NCBI GenBank assembly: GCA_027605045.1
Contig: JAQFWX010000012.1
Location: 1,004,930-1,068,929 of the forward strand
DNA from: Phallus indusiatus
Taxonomy: Eukaryota > Basidiomycota > Agaricomycetes > Phallales > Phallaceae
Reading direction: 5' to 3'
Length of the DNA stretch: 64,000 bases
The notes under the pieces are model-generated. The model saw only the letters and a list, made by a program, of their open reading frames with translations. It did not search any database and had not been told where the DNA came from. This document shows, one piece after another, positions 54,400 to 64,000 of this stretch. The position numbers and the translations under genes are program-made. How positions within the stretch are numbered: position 1 is the stretch's first letter; each line of letters starts with the position of its first letter.

Positions 54400-57300
54400 C
54401 TAGTCGTCTCTAGGTCCACATTCTGTCCAATTGGTACCGTGTACAAAATTTGCGAAATTTAGTTTTATAAACTTTCCACGCGACATATACGCCGTGCATG
54501 GAAGCCAAAGCCGGTTTCTCATCTTTTTTGGGAGCCAAAACAAAAGTTCATCCTGCAAACCCCTAACCCATCCCTGTCCATTCATATGGAAAGCAGGAAG
54601 TGAGGCTTTTTTCCAGGCCATTAATGCGTAATCCAATATCTCTGTCTTGTTGGATACCGATGCTCTAAGTATCTCCTTGAGTAAATCACGTTGAATATAA
54701 ATGATACCATACTTACCCCTTGGTATAGGAACCACCGGCGGTGAGCAATGGAGGAACCGTGTACAGAGGAGACATTATCTGATATGTATCCAAGTCCCAG
54801 ACATAACAAATCCCATTCCATTGATCCAAAACTATTAGATTTTTTTTGTTAAAAATTAGCGTTCCCATCTGTATACCTGCTTCGAACGAGCATCGAATTG
54901 TTTCGGCGACAATGTTTTTGGATTGTATGTCCCAGACATCCAGAAACTGAGTGCCCCAACGATCTGCCCCACACATTATTATAATACGTTTTGAGTCATC
55001 GGAGAACCAAACGCTGATGGCTGGTCGATCAAGTGATGGGCCAATGAGCAAGGTTTCGGTGTCCACATCAAATAGTTTGATTTCGCCATCATCAACCCAT
55101 GCCACATACTTTCCATTGAGAGATCGCGCTAGAGGGCCCGTACGAAAGTATTCGAGTGGAATCGAGCTCACTCTCGCTCCTGTTAGATCTAGTGTATCGA
55201 CACTCTCCTCTGAAACGCATATGATATGTTCCCTGTTGGCAGAAACGGCAATCGGGGGAGAGATAGACCTTGATTCGAATGTAAGCATTTCCCCTACTCT
55301 GTCACCTGATTCGCATTCCCGAATTTCCATTTTATCACGATATCTGCCATATACGAGAGCAAAGCGGGTACCTCGCACGGGTAGAAGGGTTCCCAGTTCA
55401 TATGGTAAGTCGATTGGACCACGAACCAATTTGTGGGTACGACTATCCCATATTGAAATGGTTTTTTCGCGTCCGCAAATAAGATAGTTGTCCAAACACA
55501 TGAGTCTGATGTTTGAACGGGCTGATCCATCTATAACAATCTCGCCTTCTTTTTCCTTCCAAAGACAGAGTCCCCGGCTGCTAATGTACGCCACGCAGAC
55601 ATTTTCCTGGTCAGGACAAACATCAACAGGCCCTTCGTCTTGAAGTTCGGTTTCAAAGATCGTTGTCATCATATCTAAGATTCGGAGGCGATACTTGTGG
55701 AGAATTGTTGTATACTGAAGAATGAGATATGAACCCCGTAGCCAGATTGCACGCACTTCCTTAATTTCATTGTTGTGCGGATGGATCGGTTCTATAAATT
55801 CATCCCATGGATGAATGCGGATTGTCAGGGACGAAGATGTGGCACTGCGTGTCAACAGCACAATTGATTTTGAATCGTGTGAGAACCCCAGACAGCGAAT
55901 GATATTGTCTGCATAGGATCGACTGATTAGTTTTCCCGTAGACACACTCCAAATTGAGTACATTTCGGCGGAGCTAGATAGGATATATTGATCATCAGGG
56001 GACAAACAGAAGTGTACGATGCCCGGCCTGGGTTGAATTTCGGTGACTTTAGTGCTTGTCCGTAGATCCCAGATCTCTATCGGGGCGTAATCTTCGCTTT
56101 GGTTGAATGCAATGTAGTTGTTAGTGAGTTGCAGACGCCATAAATTATGACAGGGCACGACGTGCTGCGTCTCGTTTCTAGTATTCCATATGTACAGTTG
56201 CGTTTCGGAGTGGCGATAGAAAGCAGTCCAGTTTCCGTTGGGAGAAATGGCAGCAGAAGAATACCCCTCTTCGAAGCGTTTGACCACCCGACGACTTGTT
56301 CGATCGAATAGTAGGTGCAGTCCCTTTTCTGTGGACCATAATATAAAGCCCCCGTCCGAAGAGATGGCACAATGATCACACTTGTCACCGACTATCTCCG
56401 CATATCTCTCTATCTCCGCCTCTTTTGTTCCCATATTCCATATTAGAATATCACCGTTTTTAAAACAACAGTACAGCAATTCACCATCATGAGAAAATAC
56501 CATGTTGCAAACAAACGAATTAAAGTGACGTCCGTAAGCCGTATTATGCTCCTCCCCCGTTACGTAGTTCCATACACAAAGATTGGATCCGGTTGCACTT
56601 GCGATATATTCGCCTTTCAGAGAAAGAGCAAACGATATACCACCTCTTCGTAGGAATCCAATTCTGCGTGAAGAGCCGACAGGTTGACCAATATCGAACG
56701 TGAACAGTCTAGGGAACCTTTCAAAATACTTTCTGGATACAAACGAACTGCGAGGGGTAAAGGGAAGTGCCGATAGATAGATATGTGGTGTGCTCTCATT
56801 CATCACGTCTCTAAAATCAAATGCAAACTCCGATGCGTCCATTGCGTCCTGAGCCAGGCCAGCACCCGCACCCTATCACCTCATTCAGCTATAAAAAATA
56901 TAACAGATAGAGGATCACTCACTTTACACCACTTCACTATAGCCCGCATTGCTACGGAACCTTGCTTATCATGAACCTGGAACACTCTCAACAAACTGAG
57001 TGCCTCAAAATAATACAGTAGTTTGTCATCCATCAATGTCCGGACTGCACGAATGAGTTCTCCGCCAACAGGCGAGGATTGGAGATGAAAGGACCAAAAA
57101 CGACACGAATATGATAGATGGAGCGGAATAGCTTCCTTGACACGCGATTCCAAATTGGGCACATTCCAATTGCGCAGGTGTGATGTCTCAAGGTGACAAA
57201 TGTTGAAGCAGAGCATTCGATTCATCACTTTGAGACAACCGAATGTCATCTGGCTTTGGTCTGACGTGTCGATGTAGTATTCATTTATTTTTTCGCCGTC

Positions 57301-59817
57301 TTGTTCGTCTTTTCCAAAGATTTTTTCGGTCGTGAAAAAATCGAATAACGAGGTGTGAAGAGGTTGTACCAGAGTAGACGAGTCATGAATGCCAGAAAAG
57401 AATGAACCGAATGGGCTGAGTATAGACCTGATATCATTGATATCCACCCCCAGAATATTATGTAGCGCGTGGATTGAGAGGGGTTCTTGTGCAGTTACAA
57501 TTGCCCCTACGATCACCTTGAACTGTTCTTTAAACCAAGGGTACCGGGATTCTGGTTGGCTTAATATAATCTGATGATATAGCGAGTATAGCGACGAGGA
57601 AGAGTTCGATACACAAGTTTCCCAGTTTTCCCGTATGAGTTTTGGATGTGTGACTGTGGTATCGATGAACCTGCAAGCTGTTTGAGCCCATTGGAAAAGA
57701 CCTTGGGCGTTCTTGGCTAGTATACTGCGCCAGTTTTTGTCTATGCTGTCCAGAGTTGACGATATTGAATCCAGACGCTTCGAGACATAGACTTCGATAT
57801 CACGATGCGTTTCCTCCGCATTGACATCCTCCATCCGTTTGCATGCAAGCTTTTGACATGCAAGCTGAGCCTCGATGTCCTGTTCTGGGCGGGTGGTAAC
57901 AATCAGACGATAATTCTTCGGAAGCTCGGACCACCTGCCAAGGAGGATTTCCAGAATCTCCTTGCGCTCATCACGGCTCCCGCTCTCGTCCAGTGCATCC
58001 ACAACGATAATCACCGGTCCAATGGTTACCGTGTTTTCGGAAGGCTTGATGATAAATTGATCGAATTGCGTTTTGAGATCCCCAGTCCCCCGAACCGCGG
58101 TGTCCAATTCAATGATCTTCACCAACTTCTCTCGCCATGACGCTTCGCCATCTGCCAAGTCACGCGATATGGTGCTGAAAAGACAGTTACGCTTGTTCGG
58201 AGTACTCCTGTCGAAACAGAACATGGATCCGAGTCGGTTTTGTTCTTTGAACATTCCAGCGATGGTATGCGCCATCGTTGACTTTCCGACTCCCGCCTGT
58301 CCACTCAAGACAAGAATCTGTGGCGATGCGTCATCGTTGATGCGTTTCAATATATCCTTGATCAACATTTTGCGGGTTCCAGGTGAGCATCGTTTTCCAG
58401 ATTGAGGGGAACTGCCGTCATAGCGCATCTCCTTGAGTAAATTCAAATTAACTTGCAGCGAAATGACAAGATTTTGAATAAGTGATGATGGTATTTGATT
58501 AATGTAAACATACTTAATTCATTAACATCCTTCTTCACACGAAGGGTCACAATGCTCGTTTCAAGATTGACCGAATTTTTCATGTTTTCCATAAGGCGGT
58601 CAAACGTGTTGTTGAAGTCTTGGATCTTGCGGTCCGCACCCCCCATAATGCCTTTCAGTATGTTATGAACTAGGGCTCGAAAATCAGACTTGAATGTACA
58701 ATTACAGGATATCGAAAGACAACAACCTGTATCTTCGGTACAGTATGCTCGTATAAAATACGCGCATTCAGCGGTTTGCTGAACCACCATCGAAAGTGTC
58801 TTAGACTGCGTCTTGGGAAGCTCAGATAGCCGTTCCGCATCCGTAATGTAGTTGTAAACGTCCTCTAGTTTGTCACATAGCTGTTTAATCTTGTCGTCGC
58901 GATTTTTTTTCGCGATGATCATCTAACAAGTTCAATATATGTAGCCCGGTATATCAACGAGAATAATAACATGGTTCTACCTTAGGAATAACAGACAGTA
59001 CACTCCACGCCACCTTCACATACGGGCTTATCTAAAAAAAAAGAAAGACTTCAGAAAAGGATGAAGATATGTTTGCTAACGGAACTACCTCGGAGATTTC
59101 ATCTATTACCCCCATAAAAATCTGAAATTTGTCGAGGAACGACGACCACGTCTTCTCATTATCATTGCAGACCTGCACCGTGGAGGTAATAAAATTGGCA
59201 GTCTTAGCTGAGACTTCCAGATTCCTTAAGTTTCCTGACGCGGCTATTGCTTCTTGTACCGGGTTCGAAACGACGTTGGGTGATTTCTCGATCTTGAATG
59301 TCAATTGACACCTTCTATCAATGTTTAATTCACATGGCCCTGCGATCATATATGTAGGTGTTAGATTAACGGCGATGCTTTCGATGATTGAACTAACCAG
59401 AGTTGTTTTGCCTCTCGAGGAGGTCGATGGCCCGATGTTCAATTGTGGTAGTCCGATCTGGTATAAGCGGATAGACTCGGATAATGGTAAAAGTGATGAC
59501 AGCGTCGTCAGTGGGTTCACCGATACTGAGCATGTAAGGTGAAAAGTTGATATTAAAAGGATTGTAATCTTTGACGACATACAAAGAGAAAGACTCGTCC
59601 CAGATTATACAGAGGTCACGTTTCTTGAACGCAGCTTCTTTGCTTTTCCTCGTCTCGCTGCCGTACGTGATCACTATCTTGACCTTGGTGTTGTATTTCC
59701 ATGGGGGTGAAGGTTTAGTCAACCGAACATCTTTATTCCAAGATGAGATAAAATGATACTAGAATGAAAAATTCCAGAATTACCAGATATTATGATACCT
59801 TTCGTCCAAGTAGCCAT
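54400..59817 (-). CDS. NLR gene D: intact C2-like / helical / NACHT / WD40 receptor
   Basis: The only copy with no visible lesion, about 1,600 residues in about nine exons. MATWTKGIIIS (start 59817) joins DVRLTKPSPPWKYNTKVKIV, then IWDESFSLYVVKD and FNINFSPYMLS (C2-like). It continues GPCELNIDRRCQLTFKIEKS, FLDKFQIFMGVIDEISE, mini-exon ISPYVKVAWSVLSVIPK, AKKNRDDKIKQLCDKLEDVY and FDRLMENMKNSVNLETSIVT. The NACHT exon (about 56925-58440) has EMRYDGSSPQSGKRCSPGT, Walker A SGQAGVGKSTMAHTIAG, Walker B VIIVVDALDESG, sensor RLIVTTRPEQDIE and winged-helix-like LVQPLHTSLFDFFTTEKIF. After an intron (donor GTGAGT, acceptor GATAG) the WD exon gives GLAQDAMDASEFAFDF and about 700 open codons of degenerate blades (IEIWDLRTSTKV, LDVWDIQSKNIV). 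The last exon has WVRGLQDELLFWLPKKMRNR and NFANFVHGTNWTECGPRDD. The ligand and the cellular response are unknown. Confidence 0.85.
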
Positions 59818-60057
59818 GAAAAAGATATTGTTAAAACTTGTAACACTGAGCACTACGATTGAGATTTGGGAAGGTGAAAGCTGCGCTTGGGCGCCATGAA
59901 CATCATTTAAACCTCGTTTCTCAATTCAATACACATCGCCTCGTTGTTTTGTTCCGTCCTCATATTCATTTTCACGTTTCTATTGGCGTTACAGAACTTT
60001 TATCAATGTCGACGCTACCAAGAACCTCCGAATTCAGGTTCGCATCCACGACGAGGA
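59818..60057. repeat. 5' flank of the NLR module, copy D
   Basis: Matches 48866-49110. Homology to copy C ends abruptly around 60057 (after CCACGACGAGGA), marking the right edge of the NLR array. Confidence 0.65.
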
Positions 60058-60622
60058 TACACGCCCAGGGAGGAAAAGCGCCATTAATGGCAAAAAAGAT
60101 GAAGTAGCGATTCGCTACCCATATAGTACTGTTTACCCCCGTTCGTAGCGCCATTTCGGCACTTGAACTCAGGATTGATTGCGCGGCGTCGTGCTGGCAT
60201 TTTGCCACTTAAAAAAGGTCGCCTAATTTCGAGTTTCGGCCAAGTTTCGGCACGGCTTCTGTGCCGGTGAAGAGCTTGAGGCTCCGACCGGAAGCAAATT
60301 TTATAACCACGGAATCAAACCAATTTGAAAGCATAGGTTGCCGAGTTTGCAGAAAAATGCATTAAAATCAAGATCTCGTACGTATATCCAGTGATTAAAA
60401 GAATGTAGCATATAAAGTCCAATATAGCGATGAATATTAAACAGAAATTGAATTAAAAGAGTGGGTGGATGTATGGATAAATGGAAGGAATGATGTGAGA
60501 AGGAATCCGAAATCTGACTGAGACGAAAAGATTAAACAGAAACTGAATATAAAAGAGTGTTTGAATAGATTCAAGGAATGGTGGAGAAAGAATTCGAAAA
60601 TTGACTATGAGAAGCAGGCTTT
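60058..60622. other. Junction sequence right of the NLR array
   Basis: About 565 nt with no gene: a GC-richer part (60130-60290, with repeated TTTCGGC/TTCGGCAC words) and an AT-rich part to 60620. It holds the 3' end of the next minus-strand gene and possibly a transposon edge, but no terminal repeats could be defined. Confidence 0.35.
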
Positions 60623-62338
60623 TCAGTTACGCTGGAATAAGTAAGTGAGTAAGCATTCAAAAGCATGAAGAGTTATCAACTTGCTTTGCATAAAACTGGA
60701 TGCAAGATTCATGGAATTCCGTAAAACCTGCAACTTGCGCACAGCATTGGTGACACGGTTTTCAAGCGATTGGTCATCTCCCTTGATAACTTTCATTGTT
60801 GTATTAATATCTTGCTGGCGCTGGGAGAAGAAAGCGGCCGATTTAATCTGCGGGGGCATGACAGGATTAACTATCTCTAATGTTGATCCCACATCATAGT
60901 TATAGTAGCCTAAAACCAAGCTACAAGAAATTTAGTAACATGTGAAAGAATTTCAAGCACATAACTCACATTTTGTACATTTCCTCCGGATAAGCATTTG
61001 GAATGTTCGAGCGCTTTCGAATGTACAACAAGAAAATCTCGATATCGGGCCAAAAATCACCCGTCATGATCAATTTCACATCACTATTGGGCAGGCCATT
61101 CGGGGATGGAATTGGAAGACCCTGAGAACCATTATCGACAGTGTCTCTATGGCAGATAGCTGCCTGGCGCTATAAAACCGTTATTTTGACAAAAAAGAAG
61201 AGACTGGAGGTCTGACATACCAATAGGGCACAATGATGAACATGCTCCATTGTTAATACATATTCCGAATGAACAAGGTCCCTAGCTAGCCTCCATGGTG
61301 GAATTGCATTTCTAATGGCAAATTCAATCTTAAATAAAGAAGAGTTAGCGTGATCCAAAATATAATGAAGAAAACGTACCCTCCCCTTCGCCCTAGATCT
61401 CCAATTGGTGCATGTTTGCAATACGTGTGTTCTGGCTGATGATCTGACCAAGGTGCTTTCAATATAATCTTTGGGAATGTTGAATCTGGAATAATTGTGC
61501 ATAAGCTTGTCCTTAAAAAAAGCTATCTGAGCAGAGATAATATGAGAGTAAAAATGAAAGCTTACAAATAGATCCATCCCAACCGTCCTATATGATGTTA
61601 TCCATGGATACATCAAAGCGTCTTTGCAATACTGGGGTAGGTGATCCTAAGAAGAGTTAATTCTGAATAGAATGATTGATTCAGTAAACGAACCCTATAC
61701 CAAGTCTGGTCCTTGAAATTTTCTTGTTTTTTCTCGTCGAGGGCATCTTGTATCTTCTGTCCTTGACAATATAGATGAATATTCAACGATCGTTGATCAA
61801 GCTAAGATAAAAAATATCAGTAATTGTCACGGCGCAAAACAATACGCACTTGTGCAACTCTCTCAGCTTGGGCTTGGCAGGCTGGGGACAAGTTGTATTC
61901 CTGACTTATGGTCATTACCATTTCTCGTTGATCAGCTAGTTTTGCTGCAGGATTCACAGTCACTCTAGTTGGGGGCATCTCAACCTCAGAACGGTTCCTA
62001 CGGTGACCTGTACGGCATGGTGCTTGCGTCGTATTAGGCCTCTCCGGGAGATCGCTGACCTCATCATCTTCACTACGGACATCATCACACATAACTTCAC
62101 GTGAAGAATCATTATATGAATCAGACGCTGGCCTGGTGATATGTGAAAGATTCGAACTTTGCGAATACGCGCTAATGTTTGGATTAGAGTCAGGAGAGTC
62201 AGGAGAGCCGGTCGAGGGGGTGGTAATGTTGGGAAAATGAAAAGAAGGAGACTGAGAACCACTGAAGTCGTGACCATTGCGCTCAGACATTAAAAAAGAT
62301 TGAGCTTGTGCAAAATAATCAGACGAAGAGACGGACAT
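60623..62338 (-). CDS. Uncharacterised agaricomycete protein, transposon-associated family
   Basis: A continuous spliced frame starts MSVSSSDYFAQAQSFLMSER at 62338. The first exon is a Ser/Pro/Asp-rich disordered region ending KLADQREMVMTISQEYNLSP and CQAQAERVAQ. Following exons read LDQRSLNIHLYCQGQKIQDA, FKDKLMHNYSRFNIPKDYIE, THVLQTCTNWRSRAKGR, IEFAIRNAIPPWRLARDLVH, then LIMTGDFWPDIEIFLLYIRK. The last exon is LGYYNYDVGSTLEIVNPVMP to FECLLTYLFQRN with the stop at 60623. I recall many similar agaricomycete hypothetical proteins with a disordered N terminus, an EYNLxPxxQxxAE motif and a helical core, often multicopy near transposable elements. No catalytic motif is visible. All introns are about 50-60 nt and the gene looks intact. 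Confidence 0.6.
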
Positions 62339-62525
62339 GGGGACCACAGTGAAAAAGAAAGAGAGAAAGAAAATTTCAGATGACCAAGCATGTGAAGCGA
62401 GGTTTGGCTCAAGCCACAAGCGAACTTAGTCACCACGGATATTTACAAACACTGAAGACTCAAGTAAAAAAATCTTATTCAAGTTACTGAGTCATAGAAT
62501 ATTTAAAAAATTCTTGCCACACCAT

Positions 62526-64000
62526 CTACCTTCTTTTGACAGAGGAAGGATTATCTTGGATAGCGGCTTTTCTTTTAGTCTGCTTAACATGTGTTGTAAA
62601 ACCGGATGAATGGTGGTTTATAAATGGGGTGTCTTGTATATCAAACAATTAGTTATAAAAATATAATGAACTCGAAGTCAATTTTACCTGGAACTATCAC
62701 TTCTTCCCTCATTTCTTGGGATACTGTTGACGGGAGAGTTGCAAATTGGTGGGAAAAACCATGATCTGAAGTGCTGTTTGACATTGAAATGTTGAATGGA
62801 TGTGATGTTGTTGCGTGAAGTTGGTGGTGAGTTTGGTCTGAGATCGATGGCATATATTCCGAAGGACCGTGCAGTGTCTGCTGATGACCAGTCCAACATC
62901 TATTGGAGTCATGCTGCGCTGGAAAGTACGACAAATCTAATAAAGGATCTGCTATCAGCTGATGATAGACCGTTAGTTTATTTGAGTCACATACCTGATT
63001 CTGAAAACGCGGCATGTTGTGGATTCCCAGTCATTTGGGAATTTGACTGATGAGCCGGCATAAAATTTGACAGCTCGGAATTCAGCACATGAGTTCTCGA
63101 AGTGGTGGTCTGGCTATATGACGTTGGCTGTTCAACACTCGTCCTCGATTGCCTGTTATCATCCAAGTTCATTGTCGCATCAGCGTCATCCATTGACTGT
63201 GAATGTTTCTGTAGGCATCCCGCCGTAGCTTTTCTTTGTGTTGCTTCTTTCACTGTTCCTGATTGCCCATTATCGTCCAAGTTCATCATCGCATCAGTGT
63301 CATTCATTGACTGTGAATGTTTCTGTAGGCGTCCTGACGCAACTTTTCCTTGTGTCGCTTCCTTGGCCCCTTTTTTTCGTGTCACTTTCTTCGCAGTTTT
63401 TCTTTGTATTGCTTCCTTCGCAGCTTTTGTTTGTGTCGCCTCCTTCACTGTTCCCGATTGTCCATTATCATCCAAATTCGTATCACTGTCACTTGTTGAC
63501 CCTGAGCATTTTTGTGAGCGTCCTAATGCGACTTCTCTTCATTTTGCTTCCTTCGCCTCTTTCTGCTGATTTTTTTTGTCGCGAACTTGGGCGGCCATCC
63601 TTAATCGAGTGGCTTTCTGTTCAGTGTCAGTGTAATATGTTCGTGCAGTTTGTAGAGCCTCTGGAAGAACATCTTTCAGCAATTTGTAATTATGAAGCGA
63701 CAGAATGTTCAGGATAAAACGACAATCATCCTTATGAGCTATGACAGTTTTCTTACGTGTCGTTTGCTGTCGTTCTTGAAAAATTGGAGCTGTAGCTGTA
63801 ACATCACAGCTGGAGAATGAACAATCATGCTGTACGTTTACTGTACATGCGAGATTCTAAAAAGATATAAGAAAAATAATGTTAAAGAAAAGTCACTAAC
63901 TTCTGGTTCAATCCGTTTGTATTTTTCCGTCAACATAAGCACAGGGAGGTCAAATTTGGGGTGTCTAACAGTTTCGAAGTTGTACAACTGAATGAAGACA
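62526..64000 (-). pseudogene. Transposon-associated repeat protein, 5' end outside window, in-frame stop
   Basis: Coding-like sequence runs off the right edge. It includes PKFDLPVLMLTEKYKRIEPE, NLACTVNVQHDCSFSSCDVT and DDCRFILNILSLHNYKLLKD, a signature I associate with multicopy agaricomycete proteins of transposon neighbourhoods. It continues AQVRDKKNQQKEAKEAK and meets a TGA at 63539-63541, where an Arg codon would be expected (REVALGRSQKC continues in the same frame). After that come the 38-residue repeats, then QATFSESGM-like and MPRFQNQVCDSNK exons. The terminal exon DTPFINHHSSGFTTHVKQTK ends in a bipartite nuclear-localisation-like segment (KRKAAIQDNPSSVKRR), stop 62526-62528. The TGA looks like a CGA-to-TGA transition. 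Either the protein ends there or this copy is dead. Confidence 0.5.
63130..63540. repeat. Imperfect tandem repeat coding 38-residue units
   Basis: Three units with the core MNLDDNGQSGTVKEATQ and LQKHSQSM. Anchor TTATC positions are 63156, 63270 (114 nt later) and 63465 (195 nt later, i.e. 114 plus 81). The extra 81 nt code a Lys/Arg-rich 27-residue insert (KTAKKVTRKKGAKEATQ). Confidence 0.8.

Noticed and set aside
1..64000. CRISPR arrays, tRNA and rRNA genes
   Set aside because: No regularly spaced identical short repeats were seen, and no cloverleaf with a convincing GGTTCNANNCC B box or rRNA core sequence was noticed on reading; a tRNAscan run would be needed to exclude a tRNA formally.

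Overview
The window looks like a nuclear segment from an agaricomycete (mushroom-forming basidiomycete). Genes are intron-dense with introns of about 50-60 nt (GT...AG), both strands are used, housekeeping proteins resemble basidiomycete orthologues, and the accessory part carries NACHT/WD40 receptor-like genes, fungal HNH genes and transposon-associated gene families typical of that class. The species cannot be named from the sequence. No rRNA, tRNA or CRISPR array was recognised.

Left part (1-19.4 kb), mostly single-copy genes. A transposase-like multi-exon gene (57-2882, minus) is followed by a small zinc-binding protein (3372-4299, plus) and an orphan 3' exon of a PQ-loop vacuolar transporter (4637-4935). 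Then come histidinol-phosphatase (5208-6265, minus), a salicylate-hydroxylase-like FAD monooxygenase (6479-8452, minus) divergent from a zinc alcohol dehydrogenase (8803-10285, plus), the AP-1 clathrin adaptor mu subunit (10825-12581, minus), an EST1/SMG7-type nonsense-mediated-decay protein (13538-16765, plus) and UDP-glucose 6-dehydrogenase (17466-19351, plus).

Middle (19.4-26 kb). A gene-poor stretch contains a rearranged, inverted duplicate of the last exon and 3' UTR of the AP-1 mu gene (about 21118-21400). Next is a divergent pair of paralogous HNH-endonuclease-domain genes (21620-22880 minus; 23839-25068 plus). One keeps the expected HNH histidine and the other has tyrosine there.

Right part (26-60 kb). 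This is a tandem array of NOD-like-receptor (STAND) genes, all on the minus strand: fragment A (28108-29190), gene B (30989-36427), gene C (43405-48865, frameshifted) and gene D (54400-59817). The full architecture is an N-terminal C2-like beta domain, an alpha-helical region, a NACHT NTPase, a degenerate WD40 propeller and a conserved C-terminal tail. The amplified unit also includes 5' and 3' flanks. In front of A, C and D the 3' flank contains a far older decayed NLR piece plus two short plus-strand ORF loci of unknown nature. Each copy differs: A has lost everything before the middle of the propeller, B has lost nine bases in Walker B, C is frameshifted in the propeller, and D looks intact. 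This is an actively diversifying receptor cluster.

Far right (60-64 kb). Past a sharp end of NLR-flank homology lie two minus-strand genes of agaricomycete families often found with transposable elements. One (60623-62338) looks intact. The other runs off the window and has an internal 38-residue repeat and an in-frame stop.
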